Positions 1 through 7,767 of a stretch of 64,000 nucleotides of DNA are shown here, piece by piece. Positions within the stretch are counted from its first letter, which is position 1. Every line of letters begins with the position of its first letter. The notes under the pieces were generated by a model, which saw only the letters and a program-made list of their open reading frames with translations, was not told the DNA's origin and searched no databases. Both the position numbers and the translations under genes were made by a program. Origin of the DNA: Flavobacteriaceae bacterium (lineage in GTDB: Bacteria; Bacteroidota; Bacteroidia; Flavobacteriales; Weeksellaceae); assembly GCA_030538275.1 (NCBI GenBank), contig JAUNUH010000008.1, positions 1 to 64,000 of the forward strand. Reading direction: 5' to 3'.

Positions 1-163
1 AGCAAAGCGAAATAAAATTTAAAAGATCGTATCGAAGCATGACGCAGGCGAAGCAATCTTCCAATGCTCTTGCCTTCTTCGCTTTTGCCACCCTTCGATA
101 CAAATTTTCATTTTAAAGTCGCTTCGCTTTATTTAAAACTGAAAATTCACTCAGGGTGACAGA
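1..163. repeat. Interspersed intergenic repeat, copy 1
   Basis: This is the first of two long direct copies in the noncoding start of the window. Its last 73 bases (91-163) are identical to 291-363, and the earlier part matches 200-290 with scattered differences. Each copy contains an outward TCGTATCGAAGCATGAC and an inward GTCACCCTTCGATAC, so part of the unit can fold on itself. It ends in CACTCAGGGTGACA, a word common in flavobacterial intergenic repeats. No open frame runs through it. The left edge is cut by the window. Confidence 0.85.
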
Positions 164-199
164 GGTATTGTCATGCTGAGTGATTTTTAAAGTTCATTG

Positions 200-363
200 A
201 GCACAGCGAAATGAAATTTAAAAGATCGTATCGAAGCATGACACAGGCGAAGCACTTGTCCCATTCTTTTGCCGTCCTTCGCTCGTGTCACCCTTCGATA
301 CAAATTTTCATTTTAAAGTCGCTTCGCTTTATTTAAAACTGAAAATTCACTCAGGGTGACAGA
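200..363. repeat. Interspersed intergenic repeat, copy 2
   Basis: Second copy of the repeat at 1-163, about 200 bases downstream. The right part is identical to copy 1 and the middle (240-290) has diverged. The stretch between the copies (164-199) contains GTCATGCTGAGTGATTTTT, which resembles an inverted form of the CACTCAGGGTGACA end word. No coding potential is visible. Confidence 0.85.
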
Positions 364-423
364 CCCTTACTTCGCTTTTGCCACTCTTCCCTGCCTGCCA
401 ACGAGGTAGGGATACATTTTGCT

Positions 424-477
424 AGCGCAAAACACTCAGGGTGACAAAAGGAAAGCAGCGCAAAACACTCAGGATGA
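424..477. repeat. Short direct repeat pair, AGCGCAAAACACTCAGG
   Basis: Two copies of AGCGCAAAACACTCAGG followed by RTGA lie at 424-444 and 457-477. They share the CACTCAGG-GTGA word with the larger repeats upstream, so they look like degraded ends of the same family. Nothing coding is seen between 363 and 559. Confidence 0.6.
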
Positions 478-527
478 GAAAAATTATGCTCAATTTAACA
501 AATAATTAATTTTTGCATCCTTTTTGA

Positions 528-535
528 TATATTTG
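528..535 (+). promoter_or_regulatory. Possible -7 box for the LemA operon
   Basis: TATATTTG fits the Bacteroidota -7 consensus TAnnTTTG and lies 24 bases upstream of the LemA start. A TTG at 513-515 is only 12 bases upstream, shorter than the usual spacer, so the -33 element is not convincing. This is the only good -7 match in the leader. Confidence 0.35.
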
Positions 536-559
536 GCACAAATAAAAATTTAAAAAACT

Positions 560-1174
560 ATGAAAAAAGGAGGTTGTTTGGGTATTGGCGTTTTGGCTGT
601 ACTCGCATTGGCTGTGATGGCCATCATGTGGGGTTCTGGAATCTATAACGGACTCATTACACAAGACGAAAAAGTAAAAAATGCCTGGGGTAACGTAGAA
701 ACGGACTATCAGCGTCGTAACGACCTGATTGGGAATTTGGTGGCAACTGTAGAACAAGCTGCTGATTTTGAACGTGGTACATTGACTGACGTGATTGAGG
801 CGCGCTCAAAGGCCACATCAATAAATCTGGATGTTGAAAATTTGACAGAAGAAAATATTGCCCGTTTTCAACAGGCACAAAATGAATTGAATCAAGCTTT
901 CTTGGGAAGAATGAATTTCTTGCAAGAAAATTATCCGCAATTGACGGCAACCCAACAGTTTCGTGATCTTTCGGCTCAAATAGAAGGAACTGAAAACCGT
1001 ATCAATGTATCGCGCAACCGATACAACGAAGCCGTATTGGAATACAATAACGCCGTGAGAAGAGTTCCGGCAAATTTGGTAGCTAGTATCTTCAATTTTG
1101 ATGTGAAAGCGCCATTCAAAAGCGTGGAAGGTGCTGATGTGGCTCCTGATGTTCGCGCTGAATTTGGCAAATAA
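560..1174 (+). CDS. LemA family membrane protein
   Basis: 204 aa. A short basic and glycine-rich N-terminus (MKKGGCLGIG) precedes one hydrophobic helix at about residues 9-27. An all-helical LemA domain follows, with the characteristic NLV...DLIGNLV...A region near residues 40-65 and the YNEAVLEYNN region near the end. LemA proteins are anchored by the N-terminal helix with the coiled domain on one face of the inner membrane; their biochemical role is unknown. The stop codon overlaps the next start by one base (TAATG), so it is co-translated with the two TPM-domain genes downstream, the usual partners of LemA in Bacteroidota. Confidence 0.93.
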   Translation: MKKGGCLGIGVLAVLALAVMAIMWGSGIYNGLITQDEKVKNAWGNVETDYQRRNDLIGNLVATVEQAADFERGTLTDVIEARSKATSINLDVENLTEENIARFQQAQNELNQAFLGRMNFLQENYPQLTATQQFRDLSAQIEGTENRINVSRNRYNEAVLEYNNAVRRVPANLVASIFNFDVKAPFKSVEGADVAPDVRAEFGK

Positions 1175-1614
1175 TGGCAGAAAAAAAATATACCTATTTT
1201 TCGCTGCAAGACGAGGAGCGTATAATCCATGCGATTCGGGATGCAGAGAACATGACTTCTGGCGAAATCCGTGTCCATATTAGTCTGAAATCAGACACGG
1301 ATGCGCTGGAAGTTACAAAAGCTATTTTCAACGAATTGCGTATGTATAATACGCGTCAACGCAATGGCGTTTTGATTCATATTTCGGTGAGTTCCAAGAC
1401 GTTTGCAATCTATGGTGATGAAGGCATTCATCAAAAAGTAGGAGATGATTTTTGGGAAGAAACACGTGATTTAATGCTTCAACATTTTACTGAAAATCAA
1501 CTGGTTACAGGAATATGTGAAGCTGTGCAACACGTGGGTGAAAAATTGAAAATTCATTTTCCGTGGAATGACAGAGATTTGAACGAGCTTTCGGATGAAA
1601 TTACCTATGATTAA
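1174..1614 (+). CDS. TPM-domain protein (TPM_phosphatase family), cytoplasmic form
   Basis: 146 aa with no signal peptide or membrane helix. It contains one TPM domain: EERIIHAIRDAE, then SGEIRVHIS at about residues 30-38, then the RNGVLIHISVSSKTFAIYGDEGI core. TPM domains occur in plant thylakoid TLP18.3 and in bacterial YgcG-like proteins; phosphatase activity is reported for the plant member, but the bacterial role is unclear. The gene starts inside the stop of lemA and ends 20 bases inside the next frame, so lemA and two TPM genes form one operon. Confidence 0.88.
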   Translation: MAEKKYTYFSLQDEERIIHAIRDAENMTSGEIRVHISLKSDTDALEVTKAIFNELRMYNTRQRNGVLIHISVSSKTFAIYGDEGIHQKVGDDFWEETRDLMLQHFTENQLVTGICEAVQHVGEKLKIHFPWNDRDLNELSDEITYD

Positions 1615-2449
1615 ATCAACATTTTTGGCCAAGGGGCTTGCAGTATTATTATTGGTGTTTATGCTATGGCCACAAGCTGTAACAGCGCAGTATGCCATTC
1701 CCGAAAAGCCAGCCAGCGACCAGAGCCTGGTATTCAATTATTCGCGGCATCCGGTGCTTTCGCCGGGCGAACAACAGGCGCTGAACCGTAAATTGATTGA
1801 TTATGAGGCTAAAACCTCTACCCAAATCGCCTTAATCATTATAGACTCACTCTATAGCGAAGATCCCAATTATTTGGCTGCGCAATGGGGACACAAATGG
1901 GGAATTGGTCAGGGCGAAGCAGATAACGGACTCGTAATGCTGATGAGTAGCGGCGACCGCAAGATTGCGATTCAAAACGGCTATGGCCTGGAAGAATATA
2001 TGACCGATGCGCAATCGAAACAGGTGATTGATCATTTTATCATTCCTTATTTTCGGCAGACACAATATTATGAAGGGTTTGATCATGGTTTGGATGCTAT
2101 TTTTCGTGTGCTGGATGGCAAATTTGTAGAAGATGGTAGTGGTTATAATCAAAATGATTCTTTGAGTGGAATTTGGTTGTTTTTGATTTTACTTTTAGGA
2201 TTGTTTTTGTTGCTTTGGTTGTTACGCAATCGTGGTGGTGGCGACAATAATGGAGATGGATTCGGGCGACCGCGTAGAAGTCCGTTTGGGGATGTAATTT
2301 TCACTGATTTTGGTCGCAGTACGTGGACAGGTCGAGGAAGTGGTGGATTCGGCGGTGGATTTGGCTCGGGAGGCGGATTTGGCGGCGGTGGATTCGGTGG
2401 ATTCGGCGGCGGCGGCTTTGGCGGCGGCGGCGCGAGCGGCGGTTGGTGA
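1595..2449 (+). CDS. TPM-domain protein (YgcG-like) with glycine-rich tail
   Basis: 284 aa from the first ATG. An ATG at 1607 gives a cleaner signal peptide (MIKSTFLAKG... to TAQ) and may be the true start. After the signal comes a TPM domain (about residues 50-170), one membrane helix (about 195-212, WLFLILLLGLFLLLW) and a C-terminal tail of about 65 residues made almost only of G and F with S, ending GGW. This architecture is typical of YgcG-like proteins anchored in the membrane with the TPM domain outside. It is the last gene of the lemA operon. Confidence 0.9.
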   Translation: MKLPMIKSTFLAKGLAVLLLVFMLWPQAVTAQYAIPEKPASDQSLVFNYSRHPVLSPGEQQALNRKLIDYEAKTSTQIALIIIDSLYSEDPNYLAAQWGHKWGIGQGEADNGLVMLMSSGDRKIAIQNGYGLEEYMTDAQSKQVIDHFIIPYFRQTQYYEGFDHGLDAIFRVLDGKFVEDGSGYNQNDSLSGIWLFLILLLGLFLLLWLLRNRGGGDNNGDGFGRPRRSPFGDVIFTDFGRSTWTGRGSGGFGGGFGSGGGFGGGGFGGFGGGGFGGGGASGGW

Positions 2450-2500
2450 TTTTGGATTTTGGATGTTGAATGTTGAATTTTGGATTTTGAATGATTTTTT
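2449..2500. repeat. Degenerate tandem repeat, GATTTTGGATTTTGGATGTTGA type
   Basis: Directly after the TPM gene stop, short units of the form GAATGTTGAATTTTGGATTTTG are repeated imperfectly with a period of about 7 to 14 bases. Such strings are common in flavobacterial intergenic DNA. No hairpin of terminator type is seen here. Confidence 0.6.
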
Positions 2501-2588
2501 AGGTTGAAATACCTTAATTCCTCTTTCTTCTTTCATCAACTTTATTTGGATTAATTTTTGAACGGCTTTTAACTATAAACTATTTGAA

Positions 2589-3416
2589 ATGAAATATGTA
2601 TTTTCGGTTTTGTGTGGTTTGCTGTTTATTTTGAGTTCGGCACAAGATAATCGGAGTTTTCAGCAAATTAATGATTCAATTCTGGCAGAGGCGCATCTCA
2701 TCTACAAGTACGACAAGGCGTTTACCATGGCGATGAACGCAGTGGAAGCGAATAGAAAATTATCCAAAAGCGCCGGAGAAATCCTGGTTATGCCCAAAAA
2801 TGATACGATATATTCTTTGGTTTTTGATAAAGAAAATCCTAAAGCGATTGTAGCTGAAATGAAATTTAATATCTCGACGGAAGATTCTGCTCTTATGGCT
2901 GTTTCTACTCGCGCGGCCAAAGAGGAAGAATTGGTTTATTTGGATTTAAAACATAAAATAATGGCAAATATTCAATCCAAATATAGTGTGGATTACGGTA
3001 AGGGAAATGAATATTTGAATCCGATATTTTTTCCATTTACGGAAAAAATTCGTGGTCAGGAAATTCAATTATACAAATTCTATCTCACGACCGAAACTTC
3101 TGCCGCCAATACTATTCCCTTTGGGCGTGATTATATGTTTATTGCCAAAGAAGACGGTAGTGTAATATACAATCTGCAATTCAATACCTATATGCCGGTT
3201 ACGATTTCCCAAGATATGCTGGAAAGTGAAACTGTTGAAATTACCTATCCTGAACGAGAGCATTATATGACGCCAACGGATATATTTTTATTTACCAAAT
3301 ACGGCGCACCCAAAGGAATTTCATTCTTTCGGGTGGTTTCGACCTATTTAGCCAATTCCATTTTTCACTATGATTGGGAAAGAGATACGCTGGATGTCGT
3401 GATGCCAGAGGAATAA
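2589..3416 (+). CDS. Exported protein of unknown function
   Basis: 275 aa. The N-terminus MKYVFSVLCGLLFILSSAQ is a standard signal peptide with cleavage expected after SSA. The mature part is mixed alpha/beta with no cysteines and no motif I recognise. A helical stretch rich in A, N and E (residues 25-60) is followed by beta-like segments, including EIQLYKFYLTTETSAANTIPFGRDYMFI. It stands alone between the LemA operon and a convergent lpxD-like gene. A conserved flavobacterial periplasmic protein is the best description. Confidence 0.75.
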   Translation: MKYVFSVLCGLLFILSSAQDNRSFQQINDSILAEAHLIYKYDKAFTMAMNAVEANRKLSKSAGEILVMPKNDTIYSLVFDKENPKAIVAEMKFNISTEDSALMAVSTRAAKEEELVYLDLKHKIMANIQSKYSVDYGKGNEYLNPIFFPFTEKIRGQEIQLYKFYLTTETSAANTIPFGRDYMFIAKEDGSVIYNLQFNTYMPVTISQDMLESETVEITYPEREHYMTPTDIFLFTKYGAPKGISFFRVVSTYLANSIFHYDWERDTLDVVMPEE

Positions 3417-3719
3417 ATTGTTAGTTGTTTGGTTGATTGGTTGATTTATAATTTGTTAATAGTTAATGTGTTATTTGAAATTAAACCTAAAAATTAATGA
3501 ATTCCATTCAACGAAAGAATGCCGTAGGCACGTCCGATTTCCAGATTAGCATTTCAATGCTAAAAGCGTTTATATGTTGATTTGTTGAGCAATTACACAA
3601 AGTTGCACAAAGGAATTTACGGCCTTTGTGAAACTCTGAGTTCCTTTGTGTATCTCTGTGGAATTGGTTGTTTGTTAAATCTTAAATTTTCTTGCGTCTT
3701 ACGTCATATGTCTGAAGTC
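3417..3719. other. Intergenic region with small palindromes and CACAAAG-type repeats
   Basis: No gene is seen in these 303 bases. The perfect palindrome TGCCGTAGGCA lies at 3520-3530. A 7-bp stem TAGCATT/AATGCTA with a 2-base loop lies at 3547-3562. Inverted words CACAAAGGAA and TTCCTTTGTG lie near 3610-3660. The end (about 3688-3727) has TCTTACGTCATATGTCTGAAGTCTCACGTCTT, shown here only as a repeat of GTCTYACGTC-like units, which also occur at 8590-8632. All look like degenerate Bacteroidota intergenic repeats. Confidence 0.5.
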
Positions 3720-4646
3720 TCACGTCTTCTTAAACAACTCTGGCAAGCGATTCAGCAGCACATATTTTTTATACGCCGATTTACCTTCTTCTGCAGGAGT
3801 TCCCATATAGAGCCTACCACCTTCTAAAGACTTAGAAACACCAGATTTAGCGCTGATTACCGCTTTATCTCCAATCGTAACACCACTGGTAATTCCGACT
3901 TGTCCCCACAAGGTTACTTCATCTCCAATATTGCAACAGCCGGCGATTCCTACTTGTGAAGCGATCAAACACTTTTTGCCAATTATGGTGTCGTGACCGA
4001 TTTGGATTTGATTGTCCATTTTGGTGCCTTCGCCGATAATAGTAGAGGCTGTTACACCACGATCGATGGTGCAATTGGCACCGATTTCGACATGATTTTC
4101 AATCACAATATTTCCGACAGATTCCAGTTTGTCAAAGCCTGTTTCGCGTTTTTTGTAGTAAAAAGCATCGCCGCCCAAGACCGTTCCGGCGTGTATGATG
4201 ACCTTGTCACCGATTATCGTTCGCTCTCCTATGACCACATTGGGGTGAATGAAACAATTTTTACCTATAATCACATCATGACCGATGTTTACATTGGGTG
4301 AAATATGCGTTCCTTCGCCTATGATGGCGTCTGCTGCAATCAAATCACGACTGGGTTTCATGGGCATAAAATGCTGACCGATTTTCACAAAATCCCGAAA
4401 AGGGTCATCGCTGATGAGTAATGCTTTATTTTCCGGACAAGGCACATTTTTGTTGATAAGCACCACGGTAGCGGCACTTTGAAGGGCTTTGTCATAATAT
4501 TTTTCGTGATCTACAAAGACGATGTCGCCCGGTTCGACCCGATGGATTTCGTTGATACCCAATACGGGAAAATCATCGTTGCCTATGTATTCTGCCTGAA
4601 TTAAATCTGCAATTTGTTTTAAAGTTTGAGGACGGGGAAAACGCAT
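3720..4646 (-). CDS. LpxD-like UDP-3-O-acylglucosamine N-acyltransferase paralog
   Basis: 308 aa. An N-terminal substrate-binding domain (residues 1-100, including VEPGDIVFVDHEKYY) is followed by a left-handed beta-helix of hexapeptide repeats (about 105-280, units such as IIGEGT, IIGKKC). IGHD at 217-219 contains the His equivalent to the LpxD catalytic base. The family would transfer a hydroxyacyl chain to UDP-glucosamine in lipid A synthesis. In place of the usual GADGFGF loop the protein has GGDAFYYKKR (158-167), a form seen in the second LpxD-like protein of Flavobacteriia. It is encoded alone rather than in an lpx cluster, so the exact substrate is uncertain. Confidence 0.82.
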   Translation of the reverse strand: MRFPRPQTLKQIADLIQAEYIGNDDFPVLGINEIHRVEPGDIVFVDHEKYYDKALQSAATVVLINKNVPCPENKALLISDDPFRDFVKIGQHFMPMKPSRDLIAADAIIGEGTHISPNVNIGHDVIIGKNCFIHPNVVIGERTIIGDKVIIHAGTVLGGDAFYYKKRETGFDKLESVGNIVIENHVEIGANCTIDRGVTASTIIGEGTKMDNQIQIGHDTIIGKKCLIASQVGIAGCCNIGDEVTLWGQVGITSGVTIGDKAVISAKSGVSKSLEGGRLYMGTPAEEGKSAYKKYVLLNRLPELFKKT

Positions 4647-4781
4647 GTAATTTTCTTTATGTAAAGATAGCGAAAATTATGATTTAAAAATTCGTGATAT
4701 CACTCAAAATTATTTGATTCTATATGCGCTAGGTATTTTGAATGGTGAATTGTGATAAAATATATAAATTGATATGAAAAT

Positions 4782-5147
4782 TTATTTAAGCTTATCCTCT
4801 AATTTTTGAATTCGTAAATTTTTTTCTTGGATTAAATCTTTTAACTCAGCTATTCTTTCTCTCAAATCTTGATTTTCTTGTTTGATGGCATCAAACAATT
4901 CTTTGCTACCATTATTATGAATAATACCACCTTGGAATGAACTGTTTTCATGTGATGAATTATTTTTAATGGAAATACTTTCGAAAGAAAGTAAATCTAT
5001 TAAAGAAATTTGATACAAATCAGCAATTTTTTGTAATGTTTCTATTGAGATTTCTGTTTTATCATTCTCCATATTGGAATAGGTTTTTTGGGAAACACCT
5101 ATTTCTTCTGCCACAACTTCTTGTGAGTATTCTTTGATCATTCTCAA
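4782..5147 (-). CDS. HTH-type (XRE/Cro family) transcriptional regulator with C-terminal coiled coil
   Basis: 121 aa if read from a TTG at 5147; an ATG at 5141 starts two codons later. The first 50 residues are an XRE helix-turn-helix (YSQEVVAEEIGVSQKTYSNMEN, written here as the recognition region). The last 40 residues form a leucine-zipper-like coil (ENQDLRERIAELKDLIQEK). The frame stays open upstream to a TAA about 30 bases before 5147, covering the residues that normally begin helix 1, yet no ATG is present there. The N-terminus may therefore be slightly truncated or use a rare start. It sits alone at the edge of a decayed stretch. Confidence 0.7.
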   Translation of the reverse strand: MRMIKEYSQEVVAEEIGVSQKTYSNMENDKTEISIETLQKIADLYQISLIDLLSFESISIKNNSSHENSSFQGGIIHNNGSKELFDAIKQENQDLRERIAELKDLIQEKNLRIQKLEDKLK

Positions 5148-5327
5148 TTTCGTACTATTTTTTATACCAAATTAATAAATGTGGATTTAATTTCTCTCAT
5201 TACCGAAATATAATGATTATTTTCTAAAAACAAACAAAAATTACTAAACAAGAACTGTTTTTTACTAAATACAGAAAATTTTTACTTGACGCTCTATCAA
5301 TGATTTGCAATCTTTGCTATAGGAAAA

Positions 5328-5615
5328 ATGAATGACGTCAAACCATTAGCCGCTGCTCTGATTTTGGCAACAAAATTAGAACCTAAAAATCATGAGGTAG
5401 GTTTTATTAAAGTTTTTGGTGATCAGCGTTATTTTGCCGGAAACAGTTATAGCATAAATAGTGTCGATTAGGCAGATTGTATGTTAATTGATTTTACCGC
5501 TAAATGCAAATGTTGGCAGGTAAAATGTTGGTTAACTGATATATTCGGTGAAGAAGGTGGAAATACTATTATTAGAATTTTTCTTAACTGGCTAGAAAGC
5601 GTTTTGACTTCTTAA
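5328..5615 (+). pseudogene. Small frame interrupted by one in-frame TAG
   Basis: An ATG at 5328, preceded by AGGA, opens a 47-codon frame ending in TAG at 5469-5471 (MNDVKPLAAALILATKLEP at its start). The same frame then stays open for 47 more codons to TAA at 5613-5615. One substitution would give a protein of 95 residues. The second half has four cysteines and an amphipathic end. I recognise no family. It may be an inactivated gene or chance; the neighbours on both sides also look damaged. Confidence 0.3.
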
Positions 5616-5668
5616 TTACAGTATCGCTAAATTTATTTAATTTTATATATTAACTTTCTAACAAGCAA

Positions 5669-6405
5669 ATGATGAAATCAAAAATTCTTTTCGTAGTGGT
5701 TATTCTTTTTTTACAGGTTGTAAATCTTTTTTAATTGAAACAGCCCTCAGTCATGTGGGTGCTTTTGATGAAAAAGTGCAATATTCATATTATCAGAAAA
5801 ATGATAAATCGCTCGTTATAATCCCAAATATACATGTTGCTGTAGAAGAGCAATTCAATGATTTAAAATTTAAAATTGATTCTTTAACGCAACAAGGTTA
5901 TTTCTTGTATTATGAAGGCGTCAATGTACATATTACAGACACCACTACCATTCTGAAAGCCAATAAAATAACCGGCATCGAAAATACCAAAGGTTTGAAA
6001 ACACAATTTGATAAAATCATAAAAAATCCCAAAGGCAGAATGCAAAGATTAATTATGCAACCCAAATTTACTTCCTTAGGTGCCACAGAAGAAAATTCTA
6101 AAAACATGGATCTGACAATGCGTGAAGTGGTTGATAAATATGAGGAAAAATTTGGTGAAATCATACTTAATGATTGTGACTATGCCTCGTTTAACAATGA
6201 AGATATTAAATGCAAAAAAAGTCCTGATGTTCCCAGAGAAAATTCGAAGTATGCTATGACAGAAATAAGAGATCAATATATTGTGAATCAAATTATAAAA
6301 GAAGGAAAAGATAAGGTCGTAATGGTTTATGGTAAAGAGCATTACAAGGGAATGCATCCGTTGTTTATTGAAAATGGTTACCAACTTATAGATTCTTTAA
6401 AATGA
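5669..6405 (+). pseudogene. TraB/GumN-like (TIKI-type) lipoprotein with a frameshift in a T tract
   Basis: The ATG at 5669 starts MMKSKILFVVVILF, then runs into a stop. Adding one T to the 7-T run at 5706-5712 joins this to FTGCKSF, a perfect lipobox, and on to the 216-residue frame at 5755-6405. The mature part begins with the IPNIHV strand, has YEGV near residue 54 of that frame, and ends VYGKEHYKGMHPLF, the pattern of TraB/GumN-type putative metal-dependent hydrolases. It could be a decayed gene, a phase-variable lipoprotein switched off here, or a base-calling error. The downstream frame overlaps its stop by ATGA. Confidence 0.65.
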
Positions 6406-6560
6406 AAATACTTATTTACATAATATTAATAGTTCCATGTTTAGCTTTCGCCCAATAAAGCTTCAAACAAAGCGAACTCCATACCGGGCGTAGAACGGGC
6501 TGTAATGGCAGCGGCGCATGTGTGTTTACAACAAGTGACAAAACTGCTGAAATTTTGTAA
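6402..6560 (+). pseudogene. Small secreted peptide gene with a stop codon right after the signal peptide
   Basis: The ATG overlaps the stop of the preceding gene (ATGA). It encodes MKILIYIILIVPCLAFAQ, a complete signal peptide, followed directly by TAA at 6456-6458. The frame then continues for 33 codons to TAA at 6558-6560. That part includes TGCNGSGACVF, a Cys-x5-Cys loop rich in glycine, and is less AT-rich than its surroundings. Without the first stop it would give a mature peptide of about 35 residues. The function is unknown. It probably formed an operon with the TraB-like lipoprotein. Confidence 0.4.
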
Positions 6561-6603
6561 ATCCTTGTGAATTTGATTAAGTATTAAGCAAATTTTAATT
6601 GAT

Positions 6604-7767
6604 TTACTTTTTGCTTGAATAAATAAAAATCAAACTTATCAACATCCCTAAAATCCCCAAAAGCATCACACAAGAAAATAGTAAAAGCAGTACTAAATTC
6701 GCTTTGGCATAATAGCCAAAACCTTGTATCAAAAGTAGGATTTCGGTAATCATAAAACCTATAAAAAACAACAAAAATCCTATGTGAAAGGTGGGTTTTA
6801 TTTGTAGTAATTTAATACGTAACATATTCCAAATCAAACCTATGCTTACAATTCCAATCAATACCGCATGCAGAAAAGTGAGAATTAAATATCGCTGACT
6901 TACAATAGAAGCAGCAATTTCGGGGACAACCGCCGTACATTGACTGATTGCTTTTATCAAAATAAACAGAATCACCGTATATTGCCCAAATCTTTCCATT
7001 GAATTTGCTACGGGTAAACGATATATTGAGTGGGTGATTACCAATAAAACCAAGAACTGCAGCATGGAACCCAAGGCATTTAATCCATAAAAAACCCAAA
7101 ATTGTTCTATCCAGTAAAACGGTAAAAATGCTGTTAAAATGAGCGAAATATCAAATAATTGAATGAATTTAGGCTTCATTTCACCGTTTTTCAGCAATAA
7201 ACCCAAAACGGCATAAAACAGCCAACCATTGATTTGGAAATGCAGAAATATCTGAATACAGATATCATACAGCCAATGGGTTTTGCCCAGCATACTGCTC
7301 ACAGGCCCCATGGCCCAAATGCCCAAGGTTGAAATAAAAAACCAGATTATACTGCGTTTCAACAGAGGATTTCCAGAATTTGTTGCGGGAATTTTTTTGT
7401 TTATATGGATTAAAATTACATAGGCCGATAGCACATATAGTGTTGAAAATCCAATACTTATAGCGCCATAACTTTGGTAAATAAACGCAGCAAACATTCC
7501 GACAATCGCAAAAATTACGACAAATAAACTCCTGCGTAGAAATGTAGAATTCAGTTGGTATTGAGCAATGATTCCGGCGACGATCATCAAAAAAGCCCAA
7601 CCCAGCATGGCCGTATGCGAATGCGCATGCAAGAGGTTGGCAAAGGGAATTTTAGACGTAATCCACGGCAAAGCGCGCATCCATACGCCCGTGATCGCAA
7701 CCGCCAAAAAGCACAAAAAAGCTGTGATAATCAGCCTTTGAGAGCGATTTTTATAACCAGAATTCAT
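6604..7767 (-). CDS. Polytopic membrane protein with HxHxH motif (cytochrome-oxidase subunit I / NnrS-like)
   Basis: 387 aa from ATG 7767; a longer non-ATG frame to 7812 is less likely. About 10 to 12 membrane helices are visible. Helix 2 carries LLHAHSHTAMLGW (His 47, 49 and 51), and further histidines lie in IFLHFQINGWLFY and LTFLHAVLIG. This pattern resembles haem-binding membrane proteins of the haem-copper oxidase subunit I and NnrS groups, though no full motif set can be confirmed. The start overlaps the end of the hemerythrin gene by 17 bases. With the globin and cupin upstream, a role in nitric oxide or respiratory stress is inferred. Confidence 0.6.
   Translation of the reverse strand: MNSGYKNRSQRLIITAFLCFLAVAITGVWMRALPWITSKIPFANLLHAHSHTAMLGWAFLMIVAGIIAQYQLNSTFLRRSLFVVIFAIVGMFAAFIYQSYGAISIGFSTLYVLSAYVILIHINKKIPATNSGNPLLKRSIIWFFISTLGIWAMGPVSSMLGKTHWLYDICIQIFLHFQINGWLFYAVLGLLLKNGEMKPKFIQLFDISLILTAFLPFYWIEQFWVFYGLNALGSMLQFLVLLVITHSIYRLPVANSMERFGQYTVILFILIKAISQCTAVVPEIAASIVSQRYLILTFLHAVLIGIVSIGLIWNMLRIKLLQIKPTFHIGFLLFFIGFMITEILLLIQGFGYYAKANLVLLLLFSCVMLLGILGMLISLIFIYSSKK

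Noticed and set aside
2222..2539. Long minus-strand frame of A, S and T residues
   Set aside because: It is the mirror of the GGX-rich tail of the TPM gene; its low complexity comes from that tail.
5910..6384. Two minus-strand frames opposite the TraB-like gene
   Set aside because: Antisense of a recognisable domain, with no start context and a composition typical of complement strands.
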